Below are positions 8,989 to 17,992 of a stretch of DNA of 64,000 bases, piece by piece. A program made the position numbers and the translations under genes. The notes under the pieces were generated by a model. That model was given only the letters and a program-made list of their open reading frames with translations. It was not told where the DNA came from and searched no databases. Every line of letters begins with the position of its first letter. Positions within the stretch are counted from its first letter, which is position 1. The DNA is from SFWF01 sp045537915 (lineage in GTDB: Bacteria > Bacillota > Clostridia > Oscillospirales > Acutalibacteraceae), in NCBI GenBank assembly GCA_045537915.1, contig JAZSQK010000065.1, positions 25,280-89,279 on the forward strand, given 5' to 3'.

Positions 8989-9015
8989 AAAAACCGTACG
9001 TCTGTACGGTTTTTT
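8989..9015. terminator. Bidirectional terminator between the DUF815 and LCP genes
   Basis: AAAAACCGTAC pairs exactly with GTACGGTTTTT over a 4-nt loop. T-runs follow on both strands, serving two convergent genes. Confidence 0.92.
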
Positions 9016-9026
9016 ACTTTTTAGTT

Positions 9027-10391
9027 TTAAGCAGCCTCACTGGTCGTTGTATCGTTTTGGGAGGAGCTTGTTGTCTGGTCGGTCTGGTCTTCTTCGCTCT
9101 CTTGCGATTCGGAAGAATTTACCTCGCCCAAGAGACCGTCACTGCTTGTTCCCTCACTTGAGGATACATCACTTCCTGTATCCTCACTGCTGGTGCCGCT
9201 TACATCTTCACTGGTTGTATTACCTGTTTGGGAGGATGTCTGTGTCGTAGAATCGGTTGTGTTTGTGCTCGGGCTTATCGTCGGTCCGGTATACCAACCC
9301 TTACGCACTATCTCATGGGTATCAAGATAGGTTTCCTGATCAATATCGTCGTAGATATAGGCGTAGATAATATCCTTTGCGAACTCAAGGTTAAAATATA
9401 CTGCCGATCCTACCCCTTGTATAGAGGGCGCAGTAATTACATAATCCGTCTGCGGAACTCTGGTCTGGCTAAAGGTAATCTTTTTGGACAGAACACTTGA
9501 AAGCTTCAAAATCTCATTATATGAGAGAGATGTTTCCACATAAGGCAATATTGTCTTAATAAGCTTTGGATATTGGGATACGCTCATAGAAAGAGCCTTG
9601 TTGAGCAGTTTCTCCATTACAACACGCTGACGGTCGGTACGGCCATAGTCATTAGCAACTCCTTCGGCAGTTGCTACAGATCTGATTCTCGCCCAACCAA
9701 CAACCTGAATTCCCGACAAGGTCTGCAAGCCCGCCTCTTTAACCAGAGGAGGATTTTTAAGTCCTAAATATAATGCCTGTTCCCTGATTGCATCATTGAG
9801 AGCATTATGGGTGTTCAATTCCTTCTGCTGAACATCTATCTCAAGGCCGCCCACTGCGTCTATAATGTCAGCCATTCCGTAGAAGTTGACCGTCGCATAT
9901 TCCTTTATATCAAGGCCAAAATTCTTATTTATGGTTTTAATTGCCAAGGCAGGTCCGCCTAAATTATAAGCGGCATTTATTTTATTATACATAGTGCCCT
10001 TATCTCTCGGTATTTCAACCAAACTATCCCTCATAAGAGAGATGAGTTTAATCTTTCCCGAATCGGTATTGACAGATAAAATCATAATCGAATCCGAAAG
10101 GCCTTTAAAAGAATCCGTATCTCTCGAATCAATTCCAAAAAGCGCTATGTTAATAATACCTTCTGATATAGGCGTTATCTGGGCAATATCATCATCTTTA
10201 TCAATATCAGAATTATGTCTGTAATCAGAGGTCATCCAAATAAAGATGCCTATTACAGTTGCAAGAAGCAACGTAAGGGCTCCTACCACCGATATAAGTA
10301 CTATCATTAAATTTTTCTGCTTTTTAGACATCGGTTTCCCGTGCTTCTTTTTGGCATGTCTTGCTTTTTTCTTGCTGGAATATATGTCCAT
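9027..10391 (-). CDS. LytR-CpsA-Psr (LCP) family cell-wall ligase
   Basis: This 454-aa membrane-anchored enzyme transfers glycopolymers such as teichoic acids from lipid carriers to peptidoglycan. A lysine-rich cytoplasmic start (residues 1-28) precedes one membrane helix (about 29-53). The LCP catalytic domain follows (about 78-300), with LFGIDSRD, SDSIMILSVN and SLMRDSLVEIP carrying the conserved Asp/Arg residues. The last 75 residues are almost only Ser, Thr, Asp, Glu and Gly, a low-complexity extracellular tail. It is monocistronic, with a -10 box TATAAT at 10448-10443. Confidence 0.94.
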   Translation of the reverse strand: MDIYSSKKKARHAKKKHGKPMSKKQKNLMIVLISVVGALTLLLATVIGIFIWMTSDYRHNSDIDKDDDIAQITPISEGIINIALFGIDSRDTDSFKGLSDSIMILSVNTDSGKIKLISLMRDSLVEIPRDKGTMYNKINAAYNLGGPALAIKTINKNFGLDIKEYATVNFYGMADIIDAVGGLEIDVQQKELNTHNALNDAIREQALYLGLKNPPLVKEAGLQTLSGIQVVGWARIRSVATAEGVANDYGRTDRQRVVMEKLLNKALSMSVSQYPKLIKTILPYVETSLSYNEILKLSSVLSKKITFSQTRVPQTDYVITAPSIQGVGSAVYFNLEFAKDIIYAYIYDDIDQETYLDTHEIVRKGWYTGPTISPSTNTTDSTTQTSSQTGNTTSEDVSGTSSEDTGSDVSSSEGTSSDGLLGEVNSSESQESEEDQTDQTTSSSQNDTTTSEAA

Positions 10392-10442
10392 TTTCAGCTT
10401 CCTTTGCTAAACTTTTCTTAATATTTAAAAAACTCAAAAAGT

Positions 10443-10471
10443 ATTATACACCTTTTACTGAAAATTTTAAA
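10443..10471 (-). promoter_or_regulatory. Promoter of the LCP gene
   Basis: On the minus strand TATAAT (10448-10443) is preceded by TTTAAA with a 17-nt spacer. The leader is about 45 nt long. Confidence 0.5.
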
Positions 10472-10500
10472 GAGTTATTTTGTAAAACTTTGTTGAAAAA

Positions 10501-11331
10501 TCAACCATTTATGAGTTTATATATTTCATTCTTTTTAAGACCTGTGTCGGCAGCCGCCATTTTAGCGGCAAGAGAAGCCGAGTTTCCGTCTTTCATATAG
10601 CCTTTTGCAATATCGACCGCCTGTGTCAGAGTAAACTCCTTTTCATTATCCTTGTTTTCGAAGCCCGAAACAATAATGACGAACTCACCCTTAGGCGTTT
10701 TTTCCTCGTTATATATCTCGGGAACCTGTCCTAAAGAGGTGTGAATAACCTCCTCGTGAAGCTTGGTCAGCTCTCTGACAAGGGCTATTTTTCTATCCCC
10801 GAAATATTCATACATATCCTTAAGGGTTGCAATAAGTTTATGGGGAGCCTCATAAAACACCATCGTTCTGGTTTCGTTTTTAAGTTCCTCAAGGTGCGCC
10901 CTTCTGTTTGGCTTATTAACCGACAAGAAGCCCTCAAAGCAAAATCTTCCCGTCTTCATTCCCGACAGGGCTAAAGCCGTTGTAAGTGCGCTCGGTCCGG
11001 GAACCGTTTCGACCTCTATAGAGTTTTCGTGACAAGCCCGAACCAGTTCTTCGCCAGGATCGGATATCGCAGGCATACCGGCATCCGAAACAAGAGCGCA
11101 GTTTTCCCCTGCCGCTATTCTTTCGATTATATCGTTTCCCCTGTCCTTTTTATTATGTTCATAATAGGATATCATAGGCTTTTTTATCCCAAAGTGATTA
11201 AGAAGCTTTACGGTAACTCTGGTATCCTCTGCCGCTATAAAATCAACCGTCTGTAAGGTTTCGACTGCCCTCGGCGAAAAATCTCCCAGATTGCCTATAG
11301 GTGTTCCGACAATGTACAGCTTTCCCGACAT
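10501..11331 (-). CDS. rsmI: 16S rRNA (cytidine(1402)-2'-O)-methyltransferase
   Basis: This 276-aa SAM-dependent enzyme 2'-O-methylates C1402 in the decoding centre of 16S rRNA. It has the tetrapyrrole-methylase fold: LYIVGTPIGNLGD at the start, FIAAEDTRVT, and the SDAGMPAISDPG loop near residue 80. Its ATG overlaps the TAA of trmN6 by one base (TAATG), so it is coupled to that gene and falls under the Cys T-box operon. Confidence 0.95.
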   Translation of the reverse strand: MSGKLYIVGTPIGNLGDFSPRAVETLQTVDFIAAEDTRVTVKLLNHFGIKKPMISYYEHNKKDRGNDIIERIAAGENCALVSDAGMPAISDPGEELVRACHENSIEVETVPGPSALTTALALSGMKTGRFCFEGFLSVNKPNRRAHLEELKNETRTMVFYEAPHKLIATLKDMYEYFGDRKIALVRELTKLHEEVIHTSLGQVPEIYNEEKTPKGEFVIIVSGFENKDNEKEFTLTQAVDIAKGYMKDGNSASLAAKMAAADTGLKKNEIYKLING

Positions 11332-12068
11332 TATAAATGTCCCTCCTTATAAGGTCCGTAAATCCTCAGCATTTCATCAGAATAATCGTTATCGTTATAG
11401 ACAAACAGGCTCGGCATTGCCCTCATTCCCGCCTTGCCGTCTCTTCTGCCCTCAACCAGCACAAGCCAAGGCTCAAACCCCTGTCTTTTTGAAACAAATC
11501 TTACGGTTTTAGGCTCGGTTGAATATTTTCTCATAAGACAGATTATGTCGGCAAGACGTTCAGGCCTTTGACAAATACAAAGTCTGCCCGAGGAGCGCAA
11601 AAGCTTAGATGCCGTGCTTATAACATCCTCAAGGGTACAGGCGGTTTCGTGCCGCGCTACCTTGTCGGTCTTGCTTTGGCTTATTATCCCCGCGTTTTCT
11701 GCTTTATATGGTGGATTACAGGTGACAAGGTCGTATTCTCCAAAGGGAAGAACGCCCTTCAGATTTTTAAGGTCACAGTGATATACCGACATTCTGCCGT
11801 CAAAACAAAGGTCGGCAGTTGCCCTTGCCAGAGCAACCGCCTCTTCGCTTATTTCCACCGCATCCGAATGACAGGCAATATCATCACGCAAAAGCAGAGC
11901 CGAAATTATACCGCATCCGGCGCCTAAATCACAGTGCTTTTTTACCTTTTTTTGCGAAGCAAAATCAGAAAGGATTACCGCATCGGTTCCAAAAGTATGA
12001 TTATCACTGACATTTATATAAATGCCCTTTCCGAGCGGCTCCTGTTTTATGGTCATATTCTGGTCCAT
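11331..12068 (-). CDS. trmN6: tRNA1(Val) (adenine(37)-N6)-methyltransferase-like protein
   Basis: This 245-aa class I SAM methyltransferase has a glycine-rich SAM loop (DLGAGCGIISALL, about residues 46-58) and the N6-adenine signature NPPY (VTCNPPYKAE). In E. coli the homologue methylates A37 of tRNA-Val. Substrate specificity in Clostridia is inferred. The start overlaps the end of cysS by 16 nt and the stop overlaps rsmI by 1 nt. Confidence 0.88.
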   Translation of the reverse strand: MDQNMTIKQEPLGKGIYINVSDNHTFGTDAVILSDFASQKKVKKHCDLGAGCGIISALLLRDDIACHSDAVEISEEAVALARATADLCFDGRMSVYHCDLKNLKGVLPFGEYDLVTCNPPYKAENAGIISQSKTDKVARHETACTLEDVISTASKLLRSSGRLCICQRPERLADIICLMRKYSTEPKTVRFVSKRQGFEPWLVLVEGRRDGKAGMRAMPSLFVYNDNDYSDEMLRIYGPYKEGHL

Positions 12069-13441
12069 TTAACACCCTGTGGGGTATCCTCAAGTTGAAT
12101 ACCCATATCCTTTAGCTTATCTCTGATAGCGTCAGCCGTTTTAAAGTCTTTAGCCTTTCTTGCGGCAGTTCTCTTCTCAATAAGAGCCTCTACCTCGCTG
12201 TCAAGATCATCACTCTTTCGGTTGTAGACAAGGCCAAGTACCCATACAAACTCATCAAAGGTCTTTATAGCCGCTTCGACCGCAGTCTTTGAGGGGTTTG
12301 CCGCAACCATAGTGTTTATTTCTCTGACGAGCTGGAAGAGAACACCGATAGCATCGGCAGTATTGAGGTCATCCTCCATTGCTTTTATAAACTCATCGGT
12401 ATACTTTGAAAGGAATTCAGGTGCTTCTCCCTCTCCCGTTGCGTTTTTAAGAGCAAAATCAAGATTGTCACGACATGTATAAAGGCGCTCGAGAGCATTC
12501 TTCGCCTGTTCGATAATATCGGTCGAATAGTTTATCGGGCTTCTGTAATGAGAGGATATAAGCAGGAATCTTATAGGCTCATAGCCGTAATGGTCGGCAA
12601 CCTCACGAACGGTAAAGAAGTTGCCGAGTGATTTTGACATCTTTCGGTTGTCAACATTGATATATCCGTTGTGCATCCAGTAATTCGCAAAAGAGCAGCC
12701 GTTTGCGCACTCACTTTGCGCAATTTCATTCTCGTGATGAGGGAATATAAGATCTTGACCGCCGCAGTGAATGTCTATCGTTTTACCGAGGAATCTCTCT
12801 GCCATAGCAGAGCACTCAATATGCCAACCCGGTCTTCCCTCTCCCCAGGGCGACTCCCAGTAAGGCTCACCCGGCTTTGCCCCCTTCCAAAGACAAAAGT
12901 CCATCGGGTCTTCCTTGACCTCGGCGCCGCCATCTACACGGTTACTTGCACCTGCGGCAAGATCATCAAGAGGCTGATGTGAAAGCTTTCCGTACTCGTT
13001 AAACTTCTTAGCTCTGAAATAGACATCTCCGCCCGATTCGTAAGCAAAGCCTTTTTCTATAAGGGCGGATATAATACCCTGAATAGCGTCTATATTTTCG
13101 GTTGCTCTGGGGTGAACTGTAGCCTTTCTGACATTGAGCCCCGAAGCGTCGGTCCAGAACTCCTCAATATATCTTTCGGCAACCTCGGGTACGGTAATTC
13201 CCTCCTCGTTTGCCTTTTTGATAAGCTTATCGTCAATATCGGTAAAGTTCTGAACAAAATTTACCGTAAGGCCTCTCCACTCAAGAAAGCGCCTGAGAAC
13301 ATCGAAAACGCAAAGCGGTCTTGCATTTCCAATATGAATATAATTATATACCGTAGGACCGCAAGCATAAATATTGACGGTCTTTTCCCTGATGGTTACA
13401 AGTTCTTGCTTTTCTCTTGTAAGTGTGTTATAGATTTTCAT
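12053..13441 (-). CDS. cysS: Cysteinyl-tRNA synthetase
   Basis: This 462-aa class I synthetase charges tRNA-Cys. It has the zinc and HIGH-type region CGPTVYNYIHIGNARP (Cys28), the metal ligands in GWHIECSAMA and HHENEIAQSE, and the KMSKS loop RKMSKSLGN near residue 268. It overlaps cysE by 14 nt and is controlled by the upstream T-box that senses uncharged tRNA-Cys, so cysteine synthesis and charging respond together. Confidence 0.97.
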   Translation of the reverse strand: MKIYNTLTREKQELVTIREKTVNIYACGPTVYNYIHIGNARPLCVFDVLRRFLEWRGLTVNFVQNFTDIDDKLIKKANEEGITVPEVAERYIEEFWTDASGLNVRKATVHPRATENIDAIQGIISALIEKGFAYESGGDVYFRAKKFNEYGKLSHQPLDDLAAGASNRVDGGAEVKEDPMDFCLWKGAKPGEPYWESPWGEGRPGWHIECSAMAERFLGKTIDIHCGGQDLIFPHHENEIAQSECANGCSFANYWMHNGYINVDNRKMSKSLGNFFTVREVADHYGYEPIRFLLISSHYRSPINYSTDIIEQAKNALERLYTCRDNLDFALKNATGEGEAPEFLSKYTDEFIKAMEDDLNTADAIGVLFQLVREINTMVAANPSKTAVEAAIKTFDEFVWVLGLVYNRKSDDLDSEVEALIEKRTAARKAKDFKTADAIRDKLKDMGIQLEDTPQGVKWTRI

Positions 13442-14081
13442 TTTTTTCTACCTCTAATCTCTTTACTGTATTGCGAAGATTCTCAATTTCTTCCTCTAAC
13501 TGCGCAAACCTCTGTGCAACAGGGTCAGGTATGTGTATTTGGTCGAGTGGGGTGTATTTTTCTCCGTTGAGTCTGACAACCCTTGCAGGAACGCCGACAA
13601 CCGTGGCGCCCTCAGGCACCTCCTCAAGCACTACTGCGCCTGCCGCTATTCGAGAATTATCTCCAACCTTAAAGGGTCCAAGCACCTTTGCGCCCGAGCT
13701 TATCATAACATTATTACCAATGGTCGGATGTCGTTTGCCGACATCCTTACCCGTTCCTCCGAGGGTAACCCCCTGATATATAAGAACATCATCGCCTATT
13801 TCGGTGGTTTCTCCGATAACCACCCCTGTACCGTGGTCAATAACAAGCCTTCGACCTATGGTAGCTCCGGGATGGATTTCAATTCCTGTCATTCTTACAG
13901 CCTTTTGGGATATAAAACGGGCAATAAAATATAGCTTGTGCTTATAGAAAAAATGCGCTCTTCTGTACATTCTTATAGCACGAACACCGGGATAAAGGAA
14001 AAAAACCTCAAAAAAATTCCGTGCCGCAGGGTCTCGGTCCTTGACCGCCTTGACATCCTCAAGCATCCTCTTAAAAAACAT
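13428..14081 (-). CDS. cysE: Serine O-acetyltransferase
   Basis: This 217-aa enzyme acetylates serine, the first step of cysteine synthesis. The C-terminal left-handed beta-helix of hexapeptide repeats is clear (IEIHPGATIGRRLVIDHGTG and following), with catalytic histidines in DHGTGVVIG and GKRHPTIG. The frame could run back to 14174, but that extension lies in the T-box terminator. The ATG at 14081 with GGAGG five to nine nucleotides upstream is therefore the start. The gene is first in the operon with cysS. Confidence 0.95.
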   Translation of the reverse strand: MFFKRMLEDVKAVKDRDPAARNFFEVFFLYPGVRAIRMYRRAHFFYKHKLYFIARFISQKAVRMTGIEIHPGATIGRRLVIDHGTGVVIGETTEIGDDVLIYQGVTLGGTGKDVGKRHPTIGNNVMISSGAKVLGPFKVGDNSRIAAGAVVLEEVPEGATVVGVPARVVRLNGEKYTPLDQIHIPDPVAQRFAQLEEEIENLRNTVKRLEVEKNENL

Positions 14082-14100
14082 AACAGCCTCCAAAAACTTA

Positions 14101-14342
14101 AAAAATAAAGCCTCCGACGGCGCAAAGCCATCGGAGGCGGTAAAACCACGGTTCCACTCCGGTTTATAACTCAAAAGCCTGTAACGCAGCCTACACGCAT
14201 CAGAGATACTCCTGTTTCCCCCCGATGTGCCAACGGGCGCACTTCACAAAAAACTCTTACCAAAGGCTCTTTCAGCCGACGAAGCCTTCTCTCTGCGGAA
14301 AAATTTAATGCTACTCTTCCCATTCATTGCATCAATATCTAT
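14101..14342 (-). promoter_or_regulatory. T-box riboswitch (tRNA-Cys) upstream of cysE-cysS
   Basis: On the minus strand a long leader ends in the T-box element CGGAGTGGAACCGTGG (near 14163-14148), followed by a strong terminator: GCCTCCGATGG pairs with CCGTCGGAGGC (14138-14110) and runs into A/T. Stem I carries AGAGAGAAGG and the distal GGCTGAAAG. Alignment with the thrS leader places the specifier right after GTGAAG as TGC (14241-14239), a cysteine codon that agrees with the downstream genes. When tRNA-Cys is uncharged it binds specifier and T-box and transcription continues. Confidence 0.93.
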
Positions 14343-14346
14343 ATAC

Positions 14347-14374
14347 ATTATATTTATTTTTTCGGTTTTGTCTA
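14347..14374 (-). promoter_or_regulatory. Promoter of the Cys T-box operon
   Basis: On the minus strand TAGACA (14374-14369) and TATAAT (14352-14347) are 16 nt apart, just before the T-box leader and 3 bp from the stop codon of pgsA. Confidence 0.6.
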
Positions 14375-14377
14375 CTT

Positions 14378-14953
14378 TTATTTTGAAGAATCAACAAAGT
14401 CCTTGTTGTCGATGAGATAAATAGCACCCGAAATAACGCACAGCACCGCTGATATCCACAATAAAACAGTTGTTGCGATACTAAGTATATTGTTAACAAC
14501 GGGGAAATTAAAAAGCTCACCAAACTGCTTTGCAGCCATCGCAAAAATTATAGCAACCATCTGCGAAACTGTTTTTAGTTTGCCCCAGATATTAGCCGCT
14601 ATAACCTTTCCGCCCGAGGAAACTGCAACAAGTCTTAAGGAGGATACCAAAAACTCTCTGAAAAGAACTATAAAGGTTATCCAGACCGTTCCCTTTCCTA
14701 TATTTAATGCCATAAAGCCTAAAAGCGCCGAGGTTGTGAGCATTTTATCTGCAAGAGGGTCGAGGAATTTGCCAAAATTGGTAACTATACCCTCTTTTCT
14801 GGCAATCTTTCCGTCAAGATAGTCGGTATATGATGCTACGCTGAAAACCACCAGAGCCGCAAGATAATGAAAATCAAAATCTAGCAACAGTAAAGCCAAA
14901 AAAATAGGTGTTAGAATAATTCTTACTATGGTTAATTTATTTGGAACATTCAT
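14378..14953 (-). CDS. pgsA: CDP-diacylglycerol-glycerol-3-phosphate 3-phosphatidyltransferase
   Basis: This 191-aa membrane enzyme makes phosphatidylglycerol phosphate from CDP-diacylglycerol. The CDP-alcohol phosphotransferase signature is present as D-G-x2-A-R-x8-G-x3-D-x3-D: DGKIARKEGIVTNFGKFLDP, then LADK. Four to six hydrophobic segments surround it. It overlaps rimO by 17 nt and is last in the long recA-containing run. Confidence 0.94.
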   Translation of the reverse strand: MNVPNKLTIVRIILTPIFLALLLLDFDFHYLAALVVFSVASYTDYLDGKIARKEGIVTNFGKFLDPLADKMLTTSALLGFMALNIGKGTVWITFIVLFREFLVSSLRLVAVSSGGKVIAANIWGKLKTVSQMVAIIFAMAAKQFGELFNFPVVNNILSIATTVLLWISAVLCVISGAIYLIDNKDFVDSSK

Positions 14954-16277
14954 CCGTCTTTTCTCCTAACAAATCATATTCCAGACAATCATTTATCTGA
15001 ACAAAGACATAATCTCCGATTACAAGAGGAGTGTCCGAGCTGAAGAACACCTTACCGTCGACCTCGGGCGCATCGGCTGTGCTTCTGCCGAAATAACACT
15101 TAATATAGTCGTCCCAACCCTCGATTAAGACCTCAACCGTCTGACCGATTTTTTCTTGATTTTTATCATTCGTTATACTAAGCTGCTCCTCCATTATAAG
15201 CTCCATACGGTCATACTTTGTCTGCTCTTCAACCTGATCGGCAAATTCGGCAGCTAAAGTTCCCTCTTCAGCGGAATAAGCAAAGCAGCCCAAACGGTCA
15301 AACTTCATATCTTTTACAAACTGATGCAGCTCACAAAACTCTTCTTCGGTTTCTCCTGGAAAACCTGTAATAAGGGTTGTTCTGATTGTAACATCAGGAA
15401 TTTTATTTCTTATTTTCAGTATTAAACTCTCAAGTTCTTTACTGTCAGAACGGCGGTTCATACTTTTCAGTATTTTGCCGTTTACGTGCTGGATCGGAAT
15501 ATCCAGATATTTAACAAGCTTTTTCTCACTTGCTATTGTATCAAGCAGTTCGTCTGTTATTCGGTCGGGATATGTATAAAGTGTTCTTATCCAATGGAGT
15601 CCCTCTATCTCGCAAAGCGCCCGTAACAGCTCGGGCAGTTTTGAGTGCCCGTAAATATCCTCGCCGTATGCAGTTGTGTCCTGAGCGACGACAATAAGCT
15701 CAGTAACTCCATTTTCTGCCAGCCCCTTTGCTTCCTTTATAATATCCTCGATTTTTCTGCTTCTGAGTTTCCCACGTATTTTAGGAATAGCGCAGTATGT
15801 ACAACAGTTGTTACAGCCGTCAGAAATCTTGATATAAGCAGAGAAGGGATACCCACCAAGAATTCGCTCTGCATTTAAATCAAGGTCTTCCTTTGGTCCG
15901 TATGAATTTTTTACATTTCCTTCGATTGCACCCCTTGTAAGCTCGGCAATCTTAGAATTGCTTCCGATTCCAACAACTAAATCTACCTCGGGAATTTCTT
16001 CGGTAATATCATCCTTGTAGCGCTCTGCAAGACAGCCCGTTACTATTAAAGCCTTAAGCTTTCCCTGTTCTTTATATGCGGCACATTCAAGTATATTTTC
16101 GATTGCTTCCTTTTTTGCATCCTCGATAAAGCCGCAGGTGTTTATAATTATTGCGTCGGCCTCCGACTCCTCGTCCGACAACTCAAACCCGTCATTTTTA
16201 AGCGCCGCTAAAATCATCTCGGCATCGACCTGATTTTTCGGGCATCCGAGTGAAACTACGCTAACCTTGTACGCCAT
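14937..16277 (-). CDS. rimO: Ribosomal protein S12 methylthiotransferase
   Basis: This 446-aa radical-SAM enzyme adds a methylthio group to an aspartate of ribosomal protein S12. It has an N-terminal methylthiotransferase domain with cysteines in LGCPKNQVD, NTCGF and TGCLAER; the radical-SAM motif CNNCCTYCAIP (C-x3-C-x2-C); and a TRAM domain in the last 65 residues. A TTG at 16292 could extend it by five codons, but the ATG at 16277 overlaps the recX stop in TAATG and has GAGGA upstream. Confidence 0.95.
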   Translation of the reverse strand: MAYKVSVVSLGCPKNQVDAEMILAALKNDGFELSDEESEADAIIINTCGFIEDAKKEAIENILECAAYKEQGKLKALIVTGCLAERYKDDITEEIPEVDLVVGIGSNSKIAELTRGAIEGNVKNSYGPKEDLDLNAERILGGYPFSAYIKISDGCNNCCTYCAIPKIRGKLRSRKIEDIIKEAKGLAENGVTELIVVAQDTTAYGEDIYGHSKLPELLRALCEIEGLHWIRTLYTYPDRITDELLDTIASEKKLVKYLDIPIQHVNGKILKSMNRRSDSKELESLILKIRNKIPDVTIRTTLITGFPGETEEEFCELHQFVKDMKFDRLGCFAYSAEEGTLAAEFADQVEEQTKYDRMELIMEEQLSITNDKNQEKIGQTVEVLIEGWDDYIKCYFGRSTADAPEVDGKVFFSSDTPLVIGDYVFVQINDCLEYDLLGEKTDECSK

Positions 16278-16873
16278 TACTCTTCCTCGCAATATTCCTT
16301 AAGCGCCGACCGTATGTCAGATGGAGAAAAGCCTTTACGCATAAGCGCCGCAAAGACCTTTTTCACACCCTCCTCGGTCGAAAGCTTTGATTCAAATTTA
16401 TGTTCTAAAAGATATTTTATTCTTTGGCACTCATCTTCATTTTCAAAAGTGAGCTCCTTTGCCAGATTTGCAGGTATTCCTTTCAGGATAAGCTTATACT
16501 CTATCTCACGGTTTGACGCTCCGCCACCTTTAAGGCTTGAGGCTAACCGCTTTGCATAGGCCTCATCGTCTATGAGTCCCAGCTCTATCATTCTGGCAAC
16601 CGCATCCTGACAGGCCTTTTTAGAAAATCCACCTCTTATAAGCTTATCGTAGAGAAGCTTTTGTGAGTGATCGCTTCTTGTCAGATACCATAGAGATCGA
16701 GCCTTTGCCCTCTTAAAATCGGACTGATATACAAGCTCATCTATATCCTCTATCTCTTGTCCGACCGTAATATTACCTAAAACAAACTCTCTATCAAGCA
16801 GCAATTCACTGCCGTCCGAAAAAATGACGGCAGTAAGCTGTTTTTTTCTATCCTTTAATCCGCAGACCTTCAT
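16277..16873 (-). CDS. recX: Regulatory protein RecX
   Basis: This 198-aa protein is made of repeated three-helix modules, visible as SDHSQKLLYDKLIRGGFSK, IELGLIDDEAYAKRLASS and ALMRKGFSPSDIRSAL. RecX binds RecA filaments and limits recombination. Its ATG overlaps the recA TGA by one base (TGATG), the normal coupling of the pair. Confidence 0.93.
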   Translation of the reverse strand: MKVCGLKDRKKQLTAVIFSDGSELLLDREFVLGNITVGQEIEDIDELVYQSDFKRAKARSLWYLTRSDHSQKLLYDKLIRGGFSKKACQDAVARMIELGLIDDEAYAKRLASSLKGGGASNREIEYKLILKGIPANLAKELTFENEDECQRIKYLLEHKFESKLSTEEGVKKVFAALMRKGFSPSDIRSALKEYCEEE

Positions 16874-17958
16874 CAGTCATCAACCGCAATATCGATATTT
16901 ATCTTCTTGCGTCTGGGAGTTTCAGGGACCTGCTCTGCAGGAGCCTCTTTTTTAGTGTCAGTCTTCTCTTCACTCTCACTCATAGCGGCAACTATCTTTG
17001 CCTCTATCTCCTGTGCGAGTTCCTTGTTGTCCTCAAAAAGCTGCTTTGTGTTATCTCTGCCTTGGGCAAGTCTTGTGTCTCCGTAATAGAACCAAGCGCC
17101 CGAGCGTCTGATAATATCGAACTTCAATGCGAGGTCGACTATCTCTCCGGTACGGGAAATTCCCTTTCCGTACATAATATCAAACTCTGCCTCTCGGAAT
17201 GGGGGCGCAACCTTGTTCTTTACAACCTTTGCTCTGGTTCTGGAGCCAATCATTTCTCCGCCGACCTTGATGGTTTCGGTTCTGCGGACATCGATTCTTA
17301 CCGAAGCGTAAAACTTGAGGGCTCTTCCTCCTGTTGTTGTTTCACTGCTTCCGTAAATAACTCCGATTTTATCTCTCAGCTGGTTTATAAATATTGCTAC
17401 GCAGTTTGATTTTGAAATAGCACCTGCCAGCTTGCGAAGTGACTGGGACATCAGTCGTGCATGTAAGCCAACGTGGTTGTCGCCCATTTCTCCCTCAATC
17501 TCTGCCTTGGGAACTAAAGCTGCTACCGAGTCTATAACTACGACATCGATAGCGCCCGAGCGTACAAGCGCTTCGGTAATCTCCAAAGCCTGTTCTCCCG
17601 TATCGGGCTGCGAAACAAGCAGAGAGTCTATATCAACACCCAGATTTGCAGAATATACAGGGTCAAGCGCATGTTCAACATCAATAAATGCGGCTGTGCC
17701 TCCTGCCTTTTGTGCCTCTGCAACTACGTGCAGTGCAAGGGTTGTTTTACCCGAAGACTCAGGACCGTATATCTCAACTATTCTTCCTCTGGGAACTCCG
17801 CCTATTCCAAGCGCAAGGTCAAGCGAAATCGAACCTGTTTTAATATGCTCTACCGCCATTCCTGCATTTTCTCCCAGTCGCATTACCGCACCCTGTCCAA
17901 ACTGTTTTTCAATCTGTGCCAAGGCCGTCGCTAAGGCTTTGCTCTTATCCTCTGACAT
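16873..17958 (-). CDS. recA: Recombinase A
   Basis: This 361-aa ATPase forms filaments on single-stranded DNA for homologous recombination and induces LexA cleavage. Walker A is GPESSGKTT near residue 65, the DNA-binding loop region follows in INQLRDKIGVIYGSSETTTG, and the C-terminus is acidic and variable. It sits between prmC and recX with 34 nt upstream and a 1-nt overlap downstream. No obvious SOS box was found in that short gap. Confidence 0.98.
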   Translation of the reverse strand: MSEDKSKALATALAQIEKQFGQGAVMRLGENAGMAVEHIKTGSISLDLALGIGGVPRGRIVEIYGPESSGKTTLALHVVAEAQKAGGTAAFIDVEHALDPVYSANLGVDIDSLLVSQPDTGEQALEITEALVRSGAIDVVVIDSVAALVPKAEIEGEMGDNHVGLHARLMSQSLRKLAGAISKSNCVAIFINQLRDKIGVIYGSSETTTGGRALKFYASVRIDVRRTETIKVGGEMIGSRTRAKVVKNKVAPPFREAEFDIMYGKGISRTGEIVDLALKFDIIRRSGAWFYYGDTRLAQGRDNTKQLFEDNKELAQEIEAKIVAAMSESEEKTDTKKEAPAEQVPETPRRKKINIDIAVDD

Positions 17959-17992
17959 TTGAATACCACCTTTTTATTATTCTTTGTCTTAT

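Noticed and set aside
9100..9260. Repetitive-looking sequence at the end of the LCP gene
   Set aside because: It is a Ser/Thr/Asp-rich coding tail in frame with the gene, not a DNA repeat array.
14082..14174. 31-residue extension of CysE
   Set aside because: It would be translated from the T-box antiterminator and terminator; the ATG at 14081 has a good GGAGG.
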